Source: Camellia lanceoleosa (lineage: Eukaryota > Streptophyta > Magnoliopsida > Ericales > Theaceae). Taken from it: a DNA stretch of 64,000 nucleotides. A program made the translations under genes and the position numbers. Of the stretch, positions 35,048 to 47,540 are shown one piece after another. The notes under the pieces are model-generated. The model did no database searches. It was not told the origin of the DNA and saw nothing but the letters and a program-made list of their open reading frames with translations. The stretch covers positions 74,987,551 to 75,051,550 of the forward strand of contig CM045761.1 of NCBI GenBank assembly GCA_025200525.1. The letters are read 5' to 3'. Each line of letters starts with the position of its first letter. Within the stretch, counting starts at the first letter, position 1.

Positions 35048-36940
35048 CTTGTCTTCTTGGCTGAGGGGTTAGCCATTTTTCAACGCAAAAGCGGAGCTTA
35101 TATATCTATCTATATCTATATCTTCCCTTCCCTCATCCTTTGTGTGTGTTTCTTGGCCTAAATAGTGTGTTTTACCTTACTTTTGCACCATTACACACAC
35201 TATTACACCTAGCTCCGAGATTGAGGGACTTGGAAGGTTGTTTGTTGTGATTTTGGACTGGTTTTGATCATTAGAAGAGGGCTGCACCACCTGTTCTTCA
35301 AGGGTTCTTCAAGGGTGAGCAACTTACTTTAGATTCCCCATTTTTGCAACAAGTTTTTACCTATCTTGCTTTGTGTTTTTGGCTTTGTGTTCAACATAAA
35401 AAAGTCTTATATTTTCTTTCTTTAGAACCTTCATTAAGATCACTTGGGGGTTTGAGCACAAACTCACCCTCTTAAGCTTTGTTTTGGCTATTCTAGCCCC
35501 TTTTCTTGAAACCTTGTTTAACTTGGTGTTTTGATCTTCTCACCACTGAAAACCAGTGGGTTTTCAATGGTGAGGGAGGTATTTTGGAGTCGTATATAGG
35601 GGGGGACACCCCATTCCCCTTTGTCCCTCTTTGGTCTTTACTTTGGCTTACATAGTAGCATGCATTTTTAGCCTTATATGCCTTCATTTCAGAGCTTATT
35701 TGGGTGTTTTGGATCATATATCATCTCTTTTTTTGATTGGTTTTGTGGTCCTTAGCATGCTTCTTATACTTGCTTTGTAATGCTCTAGTTTGCCTAGAAA
35801 TGAGCCATGAGTTTAGGCCATGTTTCTCGCATGTATGAGCCTCACTTCATGAAGATATTAGCATCATTTTGCCATGTGTTAGGTCTGTTGGCCACTGATT
35901 TCATCATGTTTGGCATGATTAGTATAGTTGCTTTGTGTTTTGGCTTGTAAGCCTTGGTTGTATCGGCCTCTAACATGCTTAGTTTAGGTCATTCTCTTCG
36001 TTTGGCCTCATTTAGGATCCTATTTCAGTCCATAAATCATGTTTGTATGTTTGCATATGTGGCTTATTTCATGCTTTTAGGGTGTGTCCTTTTATGCCTA
36101 GGAATAGGCCTTATGCATGCTTGTATGTTCGAAGCATTTTGGGGTTGCCATATCAAGGGATTTGGGTGTATGTTTTTATGCTAGAACTCTGTTTTTCATA
36201 TGTCTAATATGTGCCATGAGTGGTCATGTTGGTGGTGGTGGAATACCCCTTGTTTATGCCTTGGTTTTAGGCCCATTTGTTTGCATGCTTGCATGAGTGT
36301 TGATCTACCATCTTGGGCGCATTTTGCCACTGTTTTGGGGAGGTTTGAGGTCTGCCCTATTGTGATTAAGTCCACTAATGCACATTTATTTGATGCTTGT
36401 TGCATGTTTGGTCAATGTAGTCTTGACATATGACAATCCTATTGCCTTAAGTGCCCATGTTTGCATCACACTTTGTATCTTGCATACCTAGTATTGTATA
36501 CTTGTCACAATATGTTGCATTACATTTGGCATGTTTTGCATTTCATCTCACATTGCGCCATTTGAGCCATGTTTGTATAACATGCATTGCATTACTTGGT
36601 TTGGGGGTGTCAAACCAAGTGTGAGAAATGAGGGGTGTTTGTACTTCAAGTGACAAAACACACCTCAATTCTCATGTCATTAGGGCCCTTGATCTTGACA
36701 TGATAGGGACTTAGTTTTCATTTTGTATGTTGCATGCATTTTTGTATTGAAATGCAATCTTGGTTCCTTCGGTTATCATGCATCAAGATGCATAATTGAT
36801 GGCTCAAGAACCAAGGGTCATGTTTCCTTGAGTCCCATACATGATATGGGGCATTGGCCATGCCTATATTTGCTCAAAAACTCCATGTCATGCACTGTCT
36901 GTCTGCTGTTGCTATCAAACTGTCATCTGCAGGAATTTTG

Positions 36941-37060
36941 TGCCGACCGGCAATATATAGTGCCGACCGGCACTATATAGGTGGCCGATAACCTCATCGA
37001 CAGCCGGTGACTACTTTGGAGAGCCGGTGAACATTTCCTCCAGCCGGTGGTATGCAGCAG
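36941..37060 (+). promoter_or_regulatory. 20-bp-phased GCCGG motif array, 5' LTR, mid-LTR
   Basis: GCCG cores lie at 36942, 36962, 36984, 37003, 37023 and 37043 (spacing 19-22, mostly 20). The first two units are TGCCGACCGGC followed by an atatatag-type filler; the last three are GCCGGTG with unrelated filler. The 3' LTR copy is split by the nested solo LTR. Confidence 0.8.
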
Positions 37061-38437
37061 CATGAAAGGAAGGCATTCTGGGACTTAGGCAATTTTTGGA
37101 GAGACAGGGCAGTAAAAACAGAGGCAGCAGTGCCATGGCACGGGTTTCCGGGCAAGTCGGATTCGAGCATGCATCATTCGCGCATCCCGAGGCAGGGCTG
37201 AGGCCCCTCCTTTTTTGTTATATACTGAATTTAATTTGATAATTAGAAATTTCTGTAATAATTTATTTATTCTGTATTTGGACTGTACTATTTGAGACTG
37301 TATATTCTTTTGGTCCCTCCGTGTGAGGGCGTATTTGTAATAAGTGTGTGTGAGTGGTGTGCATGTCTTCCAACCCCCACTTCTTTCTTCCCTTTTATTT
37401 ATCTGCTTATGATGGTAGATTAGGGCATTTTTTTAAGTTAGCATACCTTATGCAATGCGTGCATGCATCCATGCATTTGTTGACATGCATTGGGCTCGGT
37501 ACATCATACAAACTGCATTATATTTCAATTCCAAATTGAATACGTGATATTTGTAGCATTTCACATGCCATGTTTAGGATAGCCGAGCCTGCCTAGATTA
37601 CATCTTTGCATGTGATGCATTAGGCATTTCAGTATGCTTAGGTCCATACATGGATTTCTAATGAGCTTCTGTTTTGGCTTGGAGTACTAGGTGAGCTTTT
37701 ATGCTTTAGCATATCACATGTGTGTGAGTATTGCCATAATAGCATGACTACCATGAGGCTAAGCGCTTATGTGATATAACTGCTTGAATGCCTGCGGATG
37801 GAGGTTGAATTACCTAAATTGGGACAATGCATTAAAACTACGAGTTTTAAGCCCACTACATAGTGGCAAATTGTCTTTTTCTAAAGCCCACTTGAGGGTG
37901 GCAAAACCTGCATTTTAGCCTACTTGCGAGTAGCACCAACAAACCATTTTCAAAAGCAAACATGTAGTGTTTTGTTCCAATTTAGGTGATTTTGGTCTAT
38001 ACTTGTTTGCTGTGCGCATAACATAGTAATTCTAGGCTAATAACCGGTATAAGAACACATAAAGTTTTCAAAATTGGATATCACGATTAGTAGAGGCCGG
38101 TCTTCGGACCGGGCAAAAGGGGGTGCTCATAGCTGACCTTCCCCGATCGTACCTAAGTTCCCGAGCCGAGGCAACTTTGGTGATGACAGACACGTGGCCT
38201 TCGGCACCGAGTCAGGGTTTCCTAAATTTCCTCATTTTAAAAATATTTAGGTGGCGACTCTGTATCTGGCAAAGCAGTCCATGTTTGGCACTTCTTTTCA
38301 AAATCTGTTTTTTTGTTTTTTTCTCAAAATGATTTGCCAGAGTTGGACTCTTTGGTTCAGATTACGAACCGCAACAAACAAAAAAGGGGAGTCCGAACTG
38401 TAACCCGTGAGTTCCCTCGCGGACCTGTTACAGTTTC

Positions 38438-38455
38438 TGGCGACTCTGCTGGGGA
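38438..38455 (+). other. Primer-binding site, tRNA-Arg type
   Basis: TGGCGACTCTGCTGGGGA begins five bases after the LTR. From memory of plant tRNA-Arg(ACG)-like 3' ends, it pairs with that tRNA with about one mismatch, as is usual for Ogre/Tat elements. Confidence 0.85.
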
Positions 38456-39208
38456 TTTTTAGAGAGCTTGACTCGAACTCGTGATATCCTGTTTTGACTA
38501 CACTTATGTGTTTCTTTGCATTGCATGTGCATTGGTGCGCCTAGGACACCGTGTTGGTCATCTACTATTCCTGAGCAGTTTGCCGGAGGCTTGTCTTGTC
38601 AAGGCATGTCCATAAGGCTGACTGGTTGCGGGCTCTGCCAGTATGGGAACACAAACCCCGGTTTTACCGGGGCACCCTTTTTGACCATTCGACCTAGTGT
38701 ATATTCGGAATCTGCAGTGACCATTCCAAACTAGGACAGGTTGCTTACCCGATATAGGTTGTTTGAAACCGCTGCGTGCGTAGTGAAACCCTAGCTCCTG
38801 ACAAAATAGGACAGGGAAATCCTACCCCAACATAGGGGTGTATTGGCTCTCATTTATCTGCTATGTGCTTTCAAGGAGTGTATCTCTACAGGAACGCACA
38901 TGTCAGTTTGCAAGATTGGGTATCCGGCCTGAGGGCACCGATATGATTTTGGGAAATCAGTTATCTGTGGGTACAAGATTCAGACTTGGGGGCAATGATT
39001 TAGAAACAGTGATCAGTATTTGAGAAACAGTGTATTGAGTTCAGCGTGTTATCCAACCATGTGTTGTTTATTTTATCCCGTTATGCTGTCCGATTTTCTG
39101 TTATTTATACGCTTTATTTATCTTTTTATTAGGTAGTTGAGCACAATTGCTTCTGACCCGATAGATATTCCCCAAGCACCCTGGATTAGAGGACGTCGAC
39201 TCCTTTGA
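38456..39208 (+). other. Untranslated leader of the Ogre element
   Basis: No gene was found. Sequence shortly before the gag frame (aattgcttctgacccgatag, about 39140) may follow an intron, since Ogre-type elements are known to splice. I cannot place a junction with certainty. Confidence 0.45.
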
Positions 39209-42200
39209 TCTGAGGATCTGATAGACGGACAACCAGTGTACTACTCACTACCCCCGGTTACTAGACGGAGGTCAGTCAGGCAGAGGACATCAGTACAGCA
39301 GTCGGTTCAGAGGGCTTTATCTACCCCACCTGTGTTCAGTAGGGATCAGGATTCTGTGTCACCAACAGAGAGAGAATATATACCAGTAATCCAACCAGAG
39401 CAAGATAGCATGGCTAGTTTGGAGGAGATGGTGCGCCACCTTCAAGAAAGCATGAAAGCAATGCAGCAAGATACCGTTCGTCAGGCAAAATTCGCCAGGC
39501 AATAGGCCACAGTTGTGAGGGAACAGGCAGAGACAATTGCCAGGCTAGAGCAGCAAACCAGAGCATCCGCTTCGCATCAAGCTCCTCCCCCACCAGGAGT
39601 TCCTAATGTCGGGGAGACAGCCAATGTTCAGACTGATATGGAACTTCCCACAGTACCACCCCTACCTCCGGCCCTACCTCAAATCCAACCTCAGCTATCA
39701 AAAACACCCACCAACCTACCGGACTCTCCCTTTGAGTTCGAGACTGATCCCACCGCACTAAAGTTGAGCAAGCTTGAAAAGTTGTTCAAGAGATCCCAAG
39801 GGGTCAAGACTATCCCCGACATTAAAGATGGTTACACCGACGCAGCCCTGACGCTACCCGACAGATTCAAAATGCCTCATATTGATTGGTTTGACGGGTC
39901 CGGGGACCCCATGGTACACTTAAGACTGTTTTCAGATGTTCTAAGGCCAATGGGCCTCAGTAGGCTCCAGAAATTGTCTCTGTTTGGGCGGACCCTGTCA
40001 GGTGTGGCGGCCATATGGTATGCCAAGCTAGAAGATGATGTCAAGAGGAATTGGGACGAAATGGCTGAGGCCTTCATCGCACAGTATTCGTATAATACAC
40101 AGATTGAGATTACAACCCGTGATCTCGAGACGACTAGGCAAGAGCCTAAGGAGAGTTTTTCAGAATTTGTAACCAGATGGAGGGCCAAGGCTTCAATGAT
40201 GACCTTGAGGCCAACGGACAAAGACCAGATTCGGATGATTGTACGCAATCTTCAACCGAAATTGATGCAAAAGATGATAGTACTCCCCTTTCCTACCTTT
40301 TCTGACCTACATGAAATGGGGGTGCAGATTGAAGATGCCTTGAAGCAAGGCTTGATTGATAATGACCGGGAGCAACCCCGACGAACTTTCAATCGTGGTA
40401 GCAATGCAGGCCTGAGTGGCACTACTACCACGAGAGCCACCGAAGTGAGCATGGTCACCACCAACCCCCCTTCAAGAAATACGGCAGCTGCACCATTCTC
40501 CGGCGCGTCCGGAAGCAACCCGCAAACAACCAAATACCCACCCAGAAACACCAGAACCTTCGCCCCATTATATATGCCCCTATCCAAAGCTCTGGGGGTT
40601 TTGATCAAAAAAGGGCACCTGAAGCCCCTGGAGCCGCGGCCCCTACCAGAAAAACTCCCTCCTACCCATAACCCGGCCAAGTATTGTGCGTTTCACCAGC
40701 AGCACGGTCACGACACCGACCAGTGCTATCGGTTACACCATGAAATTCAAGATCTCATCGATAACGGGGTGATTTTGCCTCCCGAGAAGCCCAATGTTAC
40801 TACAAATCCCCTCCCCACACATAACCAAGCTCCACCACCCAAAAGACTCAATTTCATCCATACTGAGACCGTGTCCTACGACCCTAGTATCTATGTCACA
40901 CCTACCCACCTGCCTAAACCAGAGGTGTTCCTCCCCGATTGCACCGACTTGTGCATGATGGACATCTCCATGACCCAATCCAAGCCAGTGGCGGTAACCG
41001 CCAAGAACAGGGGAAAGGAGATTCCAAAGGAAAAACAGGTTGTTAAGTCAGAGTCTGCGGAGTCTGGGAGTTACGTTGGGAAGACATATAGTCCGAGTGA
41101 CTACATTTCATCAAAAGGCCAAGATGGGCCCGGAGTAGAATTGCCAACAGGGGGAGAGTTGTGTGTGATCCAAGGAGATAGTCTGGAACGGGGAACAGAT
41201 GATGTAACAGCTGTAGGGGAGGACCTGGCCAATCTCCAATTTTACAGTGACCAATACCCAGAGGACGCGGCAGCTGCGTGGTTCGATTATGAGGATTCAG
41301 CGGAAGTCACCGGGTGGTTGGACGATCAGCCCGATGTGATAGGGGAATTTCAGGCAGAGCAGAGTTCAGCAGGAATGAGAATATCAGCGACGGCCGGAAG
41401 GGTCGAAGAGCAGAACACATCGCCGGGGGGCGCTGGTGTCAAGAATTTCGCCCGAGATTGGAACATTTTGAGTACGGAGATGATTGAACAGCCAGTCATG
41501 TCAGAACAAGCAAGATTTGAGGATTCCGAGAGAATCAGGAAAGCGAAGGCCCATGTGGAAGTTGAAACTGCTGTGTGCACAGGAACCGAGAATGCTGCGG
41601 GCATGTGGATGGAAGGTGCTGCGAGCGCAAGAACAACCATACCAGAGCCGGACAGGTGTCTGTCGGCCGCTGATGGAATGTGGTGGGAAGATGAGGACTT
41701 ATGTCTTGCCCACACGGATGAAGATTGGGGGAATAACCAACCCGATAACACCTGGTACATTGGAGAGGTTGACCACATGACACGGAGTGGGCGGTATTTC
41801 AAACCCCCAAACTTAGACCAACCAGAGGTCTCGGGGAAAGACAGAGAGGCTGAGAAGCAAAAGGAGAAGCAGCTTGAAGAGGAAGCTGTACTCAAACAGT
41901 TGAAAAAGATACAAGCAAACATCTCCATTTGGGGGCTGCTCATGGCCTCGCGAGTACATAGGCAGGTTGTTTTGACGGCCATGGATAAGGCCAAACTCTC
42001 CATAGAGACTACACCAGAGCAGCTGGTTGGACTGGTCTTCCCGGGAGGAGGTTCCCGATTGACCTTTTCGGATAAAGAACTTCACCGAGGCGTAAATCAA
42101 AACAAACCCCTCTACATTTACGTGGAATGTAGAGATAAGTGGATACCGATGGTACTTGTCGATTACCGCCATCAATGTACCTTGACCAGACGCATATGCG

Positions 42201-43789
42201 ATTGGCTTGAAAACCGCAGATTCGTACCAAATTTCAGTCATCCGGCGTCACGACAATACAAGTAGAGAAGTAATGGGACAGTTAAAGTTCAGAAAAAGGT
42301 CGGGCCGGGACGACACGAGATAGATTTCCATGTCCTAGAAGTTCCCGCAACTTTTAATTTGCTTTTGGGGCGGCCGTGGCTGCATCAAGTGAAGGCAGTG
42401 TCATCTACTTTGCATCAAATGGTGAAATACCCCTATGGGAAGGGAGTAGCCATTGTCTTTGGGAATTCATCAATCCACCCACCACCGGAAGTATCTACTC
42501 CTGTTCTAGAAATCGAGCATGGCATGGAAGATGTGTTCATTTCGGGTTTTACCTTGGCCGAGGCTCAGGTCGTACAGAATATCATGGCTACTAATGAAGG
42601 GATATATGTCAGTGCCCAAGCAATGTATCTCATGAACAAGCTCCAATACATCCCCGGGATGGGATTAGGGAAGAGCGGCCGTAAGGGCATTGCAGCATTG
42701 ACTAAAGTGACGCACAACCCTCACACCTTCGGCTTGGGTTATCTGCCCACCAAGGAAGATTGGGTAAGGAAAGGAAAGGAGATAGCTGGAAGAGTCAAAG
42801 CAAAACAGATGGGGAAACCTTTTGAATTGATGCATCGGCCCATCCAGGGTACCCTAAACGAACGCTTCGTCCGGAAGGGGGAAGATTTTCCATTCTGTGG
42901 CTTCCCAGAGCCGTGGTGGAACGCAGAGAAGAAGCACGTGCCAGGGTTCGAAATTTTCTTTGACCTGCAGTTACTAGGGGATGATGTTGCTGAAGAGCAG
43001 ACAGACCCAACAGTTGAGGATGAGCATAGCAAAGAGTTAGAGTCTGAGGACACAGAGTTTGAAATGGGGGTAGCACTGGCATGTCTACTTTCAGATCCTT
43101 CGATCGACTAGTTGTGCTTGGGGGATAACTCCTTGGTGTCCATGATCGGAGATGAAACGGCTGCGGGCCTACCATCAGCTATTTTGGATGCATCCATCGC
43201 ACCCTCCCTCACCTGGCAGTACGAGGAGGGATTTTTGTCAAGCAGCACCGGGTCAGGTAGTGAGCCGGAATCTGATTCCACCGAGTCTTGTGAGTCGGAA
43301 TCAGGTTCCAAATTCGAGTCTGAGTTCGGTATTCCTGGGGGTGATAACCCGGATGCCACAGCCTTGTCCAGGTCGTCTTTTTCTTTCTCTTTTGAGTCTG
43401 TTGTAACAGAAGAATTGGACGGTTCGGAAGTATCTAATGAGAATGAGGTGACTGTGGTTTCCGATTATTTTTCTGTGCCTCTGGTTTATTGCTTAAATCA
43501 GGACTTTCAAAATTTTGATGAAAACGACGAGGACAAAATTCCTCCGGTTTTGCAGCGACTAATTGAACAAGAGCAGGAGAGGTTTGTTAAACCCTTAATG
43601 GATGAAATCACAACCGTGAACATTGGTACTGAGAAGGACCCACGGCTGGTCCAGATCGGGTCCACGTTGTCTTCGGAGGAACGCGAGCGCTTAGTCGCTT
43701 TATTAAAAGATTTCAAAGATGTTTTCGCGTGGTCCTACGAAGACATGCTCGAATCGATCCCGAGATTGTACAAAGACCGATCCTCTTGA
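39209..43789 (+). pseudogene. Ogre gag-protease polyprotein (broken) with a G-patch segment
   Basis: The frame opens at 39209 after a TGA at 39206; the first ATG is at 39410. A TAG near 39503 splits it. Downstream are the gag core (about 39870-40200, with LRPMGLS, WYAKLED, FVTRWRAKA), a variant zinc knuckle CAFHQQHGHDTDQC (40685), a long acidic spacer and the retroviral-type protease region. The protease reads MVLVD and then shifts frame at about 42163, so DTG is lost. A compensating shift in an A run near 42295 restores the frame for NLLLGRPWLH. A G-patch motif (YIPGMGLGKSGRKG) follows at about 42650. A TAG at 43109 and shifts near 43750-43795 separate it from pol. It would build the virus-like particle and mature the polyprotein; it cannot as it stands. 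Confidence 0.9.
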
Positions 43790-46700
43790 CCCGAGGCCCG
43801 ACTCAAGCGAAACTCGAAGGATCCGCCCTGATTGGGCCATTAAGATCAAGGAAGAAGTCACCAAGCAGATTGACGCAGGCTTCCTGCTGGTATCTGAATA
43901 CCCGACTTGGTTGGCCAACATTGTTCCAGTGCCGAAGAAGGATGGCAGAATCCGGGTATGTGTGGATTTCAGGGATTTGAACAGGGCCAGTCCGAAGGAT
44001 GACTTTCCCTTGTTGCATATCGACGAGTTGGTAGATTTCACAGCGGGGCATGCTTTGCTCTCGTTCATGGATGGCTTTTCAGGCTATAATCAAATAGTAA
44101 TGGCACCCGAAGACCGGGAGAAGACTGTTTTTACCACCCCGTGGGGTACATATTACTACAGAGTGATGCCATTTGGGTTGAAGAACGCTGGGGCTACATA
44201 TCAACGGGCTGCAACCACAATATTACATGACATGATCCATAAAGAGGTTGAGGTATACGTGGACGACATGATTGTCAAGTCCAAAGAAAGAGAGGGCCAC
44301 TATACCGTCTTGCAAAAGTTCTTCCAAAGGATCAGGGAATTTAGGCTGCGGCTGAATCCTCAAAAATGCACATTTGGTGTTACAGCGGGAAAAATGCTGG
44401 GATTTCTGATTACACAAAGGGGCATCGAAGTCGACCCTTCCAAAATCAAGGCCATCTTAGAAATGCCACCACCAATGACTGAAAAGGAGGTGCGAGGCTT
44501 TCTGGGTAAAGTGCAATTCATAAGGCGGTTTATCTCAAAACTAATATTAACTTGTGAACCACTTTTTGGTCTTCTGAAGAAAGGAAAGAAGTTCCATTGG
44601 GATGGCCGATGCCAAGCTGCATTTGAACAGATTAAAGAGTATCTACAGAATCCGCCCGTGTTGTCACCACCAAAGCCGGGGAAGCAGTTGATATTGTATC
44701 TGTCAGTAACCGAGACTACAATGGGCTGTATGCTCGCACAAGAGTCAGAAGATAAAGTGGAAAGGGCCATCTACTATCTGAGCAAGAAGATGCTGGATTA
44801 CGAGACCCGCTACACTCCGCTGGAGAAGGCTTGTTTGGCCTTGGTATGGGCTACTAGGAAGCTACGGCACTATCTGTTAGCTTACTCTGTAATGTTGGTT
44901 TCACGACTTGATCCCATCAAATATCTTTTCGAGAAACCAGCACTTACGGGTAGGCTAGCTCGTTGGCTGCTGTTGCTCTCCGAATTTGATCTCAAGTATG
45001 TAACGCACAAGTCCGTAAAAGGGAGAGCGGTGGCAGAGTTCCTTGCCGACCACCCGGTTGAAGGGGATGAAGCGGTTGAGTACCTATTCCCAGATGAAGC
45101 TATTCTGCACATCGAAGATGAAATTTGGACGATGTACTTTGACGAAGCGTCAAATCAATACAGGTATGGGATAGGGGTGTTGCTGATAGCGCCTGACGAT
45201 TCCCGTATCCCTTTAGCATTCAAGCTTCGATTCAAAGTCTCAAACAATGAGGCAGAGTATGAGGCATGTATTGCCGGTCTAGAAGCTACCCTAGAACTAG
45301 GGGCAAGGCGATTGGACGTCATTGGGGATTCGAACCTAGTTGTGTCTCAAGCGAAAGGAGACTAGAAAGTCAAGGAGGAAAAGATGATAATTTACCACCA
45401 GACCTTAGATTTGTTAATTCCTCGGTTTGAAAAGCTAAATTTCACTCACCTAGTACGAGAGAACAACAGGTTTGCAGATTCGCTAGCAACTCTATCTTCC
45501 ATGAAAGACATCCCATCTGGGGTCCGGATGCGTCCAGTCATTATTGACCAGAAATTTGCACCTGCCTACGAGTCAATCTCTGCCATAGATGAAGTGCAGG
45601 ATAACAACCCTTGGTATCACGATATATGGAACTTCTTGGAAAAGGAGGCATATCCACCAGGGGCAAATGTCAAGGACAAGAGGGCAATCAGAAGAATGGT
45701 TGTTCAGTTTGTCATCTGTGGGGGTAAGTTGTACAAAAGAGGTCATCTGAGAATGCATAAGCTGTGTGTGGAAGCCGAAGAGTCGAAGCGCCTGATGGAG
45801 GCCATCCATGGAGGAGAATGTGGGGCACATATGAATGGGGTAATGCTGGCACGAAAGATCCTCAGACAAGGCTACTACTGGTCTACCATGGAGGAAGATT
45901 GTATTGGCTTTGTTCGGCGATGCCACAAATGCCAAATTCACGCAAACCGCATGAACATCCCGCCGTCAAAGTTATACAACATGACATCGCCATGGCCGTT
46001 CTCAGTTTGGGGAATCGATGTGATTGGAGCTGTTACTCCAAAGGGGTCGAATGGGCATGAGTATATCTTGGTAGCAATAGATTACTTTACGAAGTGGGTC
46101 GAGGCCCAATCTTATGCCGTGTTGAAGGCTTCGCAAGTCGCAAAGTTTATCAGAAACAACATTATCTGCCGTTATGGAGTCCCGAATGAGATCATTTCAG
46201 ACAACGGTTCTCACTTCAAGAAGGAGGTGATTGATTTGTTGGAGAAGTACAATGTGGCTTTTCATAAGTCGTCCACGTATCGGCCGCAGACCAACGGAGC
46301 AGTTGAGGCCGCCAACAAAAACATCAAACACATAGTGCAGAAGATGGTGGAAACCTATCGGGACTGGCCAGATAAGTTGCCGTTTGCTCTGTGGGGCTAC
46401 CGAACTTCAATTAGAACTTCTACTGGGGCGACTCCGTATTCCTTGGTATATGGGATGGAGGCCGTTCTACCTATAGAGATTGAGGTCCTGTCTCTACGAG
46501 TATTGGCTGAGTGTCAGATAGCCGAGGCAGATTGGCAGCAGAGCAGATTCGAGGAACTCATGCTCTTCGATGAAAGGAGATTAAAAGCACTGTACCATGT
46601 CCAAGGATATCAACGCAGAATCGCCCGGGCTTTTAACAAGAAAGTTAAGTCTAGGAATTTGAAGGAAGGAGATTTGGTGCTCAAAGACAACCGAGCTCCC

Positions 46701-46856
46701 ATCCACGACCCGAGAGGCAAGTTCAGACCTAATTGGACTGGTCCCTATATCATCAAGTCTATCTGGTCAGGTGGAGCTGTGATTCTGATGGACCTAGATG
46801 GCCTAGAGTTCTCCCAACCAATCAACATGGACAAGTTGAACAAATATTACCCCTGA
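43719..46856 (+). pseudogene. Ogre pol: reverse transcriptase, two RNase H domains, integrase (one in-frame stop)
   Basis: One continuous frame is interrupted only by TAG at 45363. The reverse transcriptase has VPKKDGRIRVCVDFRDLN and the YVDDM catalytic box (44256-44270). A retroviral-type RNase H follows (about 44690-44960, a degenerate TETTMG start). The second, archaeal-type RNase H from about 45127 has YFDEAS, NNEAEYEA and IGDSNL; its last part (RFADSLATL) lies after the stop. Integrase has an HxxxxxxH...CHKC zinc site near 45805-45930. Its catalytic Asp (46017), Asp (46200) and Glu (46305) have the canonical 34 residues between the second and third. The C-terminus ends MDKLNKYYP. A TGG-to-TAG change explains the stop. 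All catalytic residues I could check in RT and integrase are kept. Confidence 0.95.
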
Positions 46857-47540
46857 GAGGCTCGCTAGGCCGAAAACCCGAAAGGGCGATTTAGGCAAAA
46901 TTCAGAGCATAAAAAAATAGAAAATATAAAAACTGAGCTCGCAAGGTTGAAAACCCGCAAAGGGCGGCCTTGGCAAAAGTTAGAGCGCAAAAGGAGAGTG
47001 AAAATACTCGAGTGAACCCAAGCCTGAACTACGTAAGGCTTGATTCCCATCATTGGGATACGTAGGCAGCTTCATCCCGAAGTTCAGCCATAAACTTTTC
47101 CCCGATCAACTTTGTCCATTTGATCATCTTGGTCATCTTTGCCCATCAGCATTTAGCGCAATCTCCGGTACAGTGCTATTCAGACTAGGGGCAACTTTCG
47201 GTTGCCGTACAGTGCCGCGGTACCATTCAAACAAGGGGTAACTTTCCAGTTGCTAGGATCCGAGTTTGTGCATCTCAGTGACAGATCTCAGGCGTGTCCA
47301 GTTCTGATCCATATCGAAAATAGTCTTGAAAAGTTTTAATAAAGGTGACTTTGTTCAAATAAATCTTTTTACAACTAAGACCATTTCTAGACCAAAGCGG
47401 AAAATTTTCAGTACCACAACCTTCAATTTCATTGATTTCAAATAGAGTTCTCTTGCTCTTGCATACAATTGAAGTTGCTTTTTATTACATTCATAAAGAA
47501 AACTTGAAAGTACTAACAAAGCAATGAATCCGGGGCATGG
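46857..47540 (+). other. Spacer between pol and the antisense gene
   Basis: Non-coding. It includes a short direct repeat (aaaacccgaaagggcgattt at 46874 and aaaacccgcaaagggcggcc at 46950) and gggatacgtaggcagc, a pattern I associate with Tat-type elements downstream of integrase. Confidence 0.5.

Larger units (their letters stand above)
34587..38432 (+). repeat. 5' LTR of the Ogre element (3846 bp)
   Basis: It starts TGTAGGCACCCC and ends GACCTGTTACA, followed by five bases and the primer-binding site. It matches the 3' LTR over its length (3845 bp after removing the nested insertion). Clustered differences occur near 34858-34915 and 37180-37205. Confidence 0.95.

Noticed and set aside
35927..37000. 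Open frames repeated at about 36000-36980 and 52381-53535
   Set aside because: They occur in both LTRs at the same place because LTRs are duplicates; Cys/Leu/Phe-rich low-complexity translation without domains.
39877..45112. Many minus-strand open frames of 70-220 codons opposite gag-pol
   Set aside because: They mirror the coding frames of the polyprotein and show no own domains, unlike the true antisense gene at 47541-48909.
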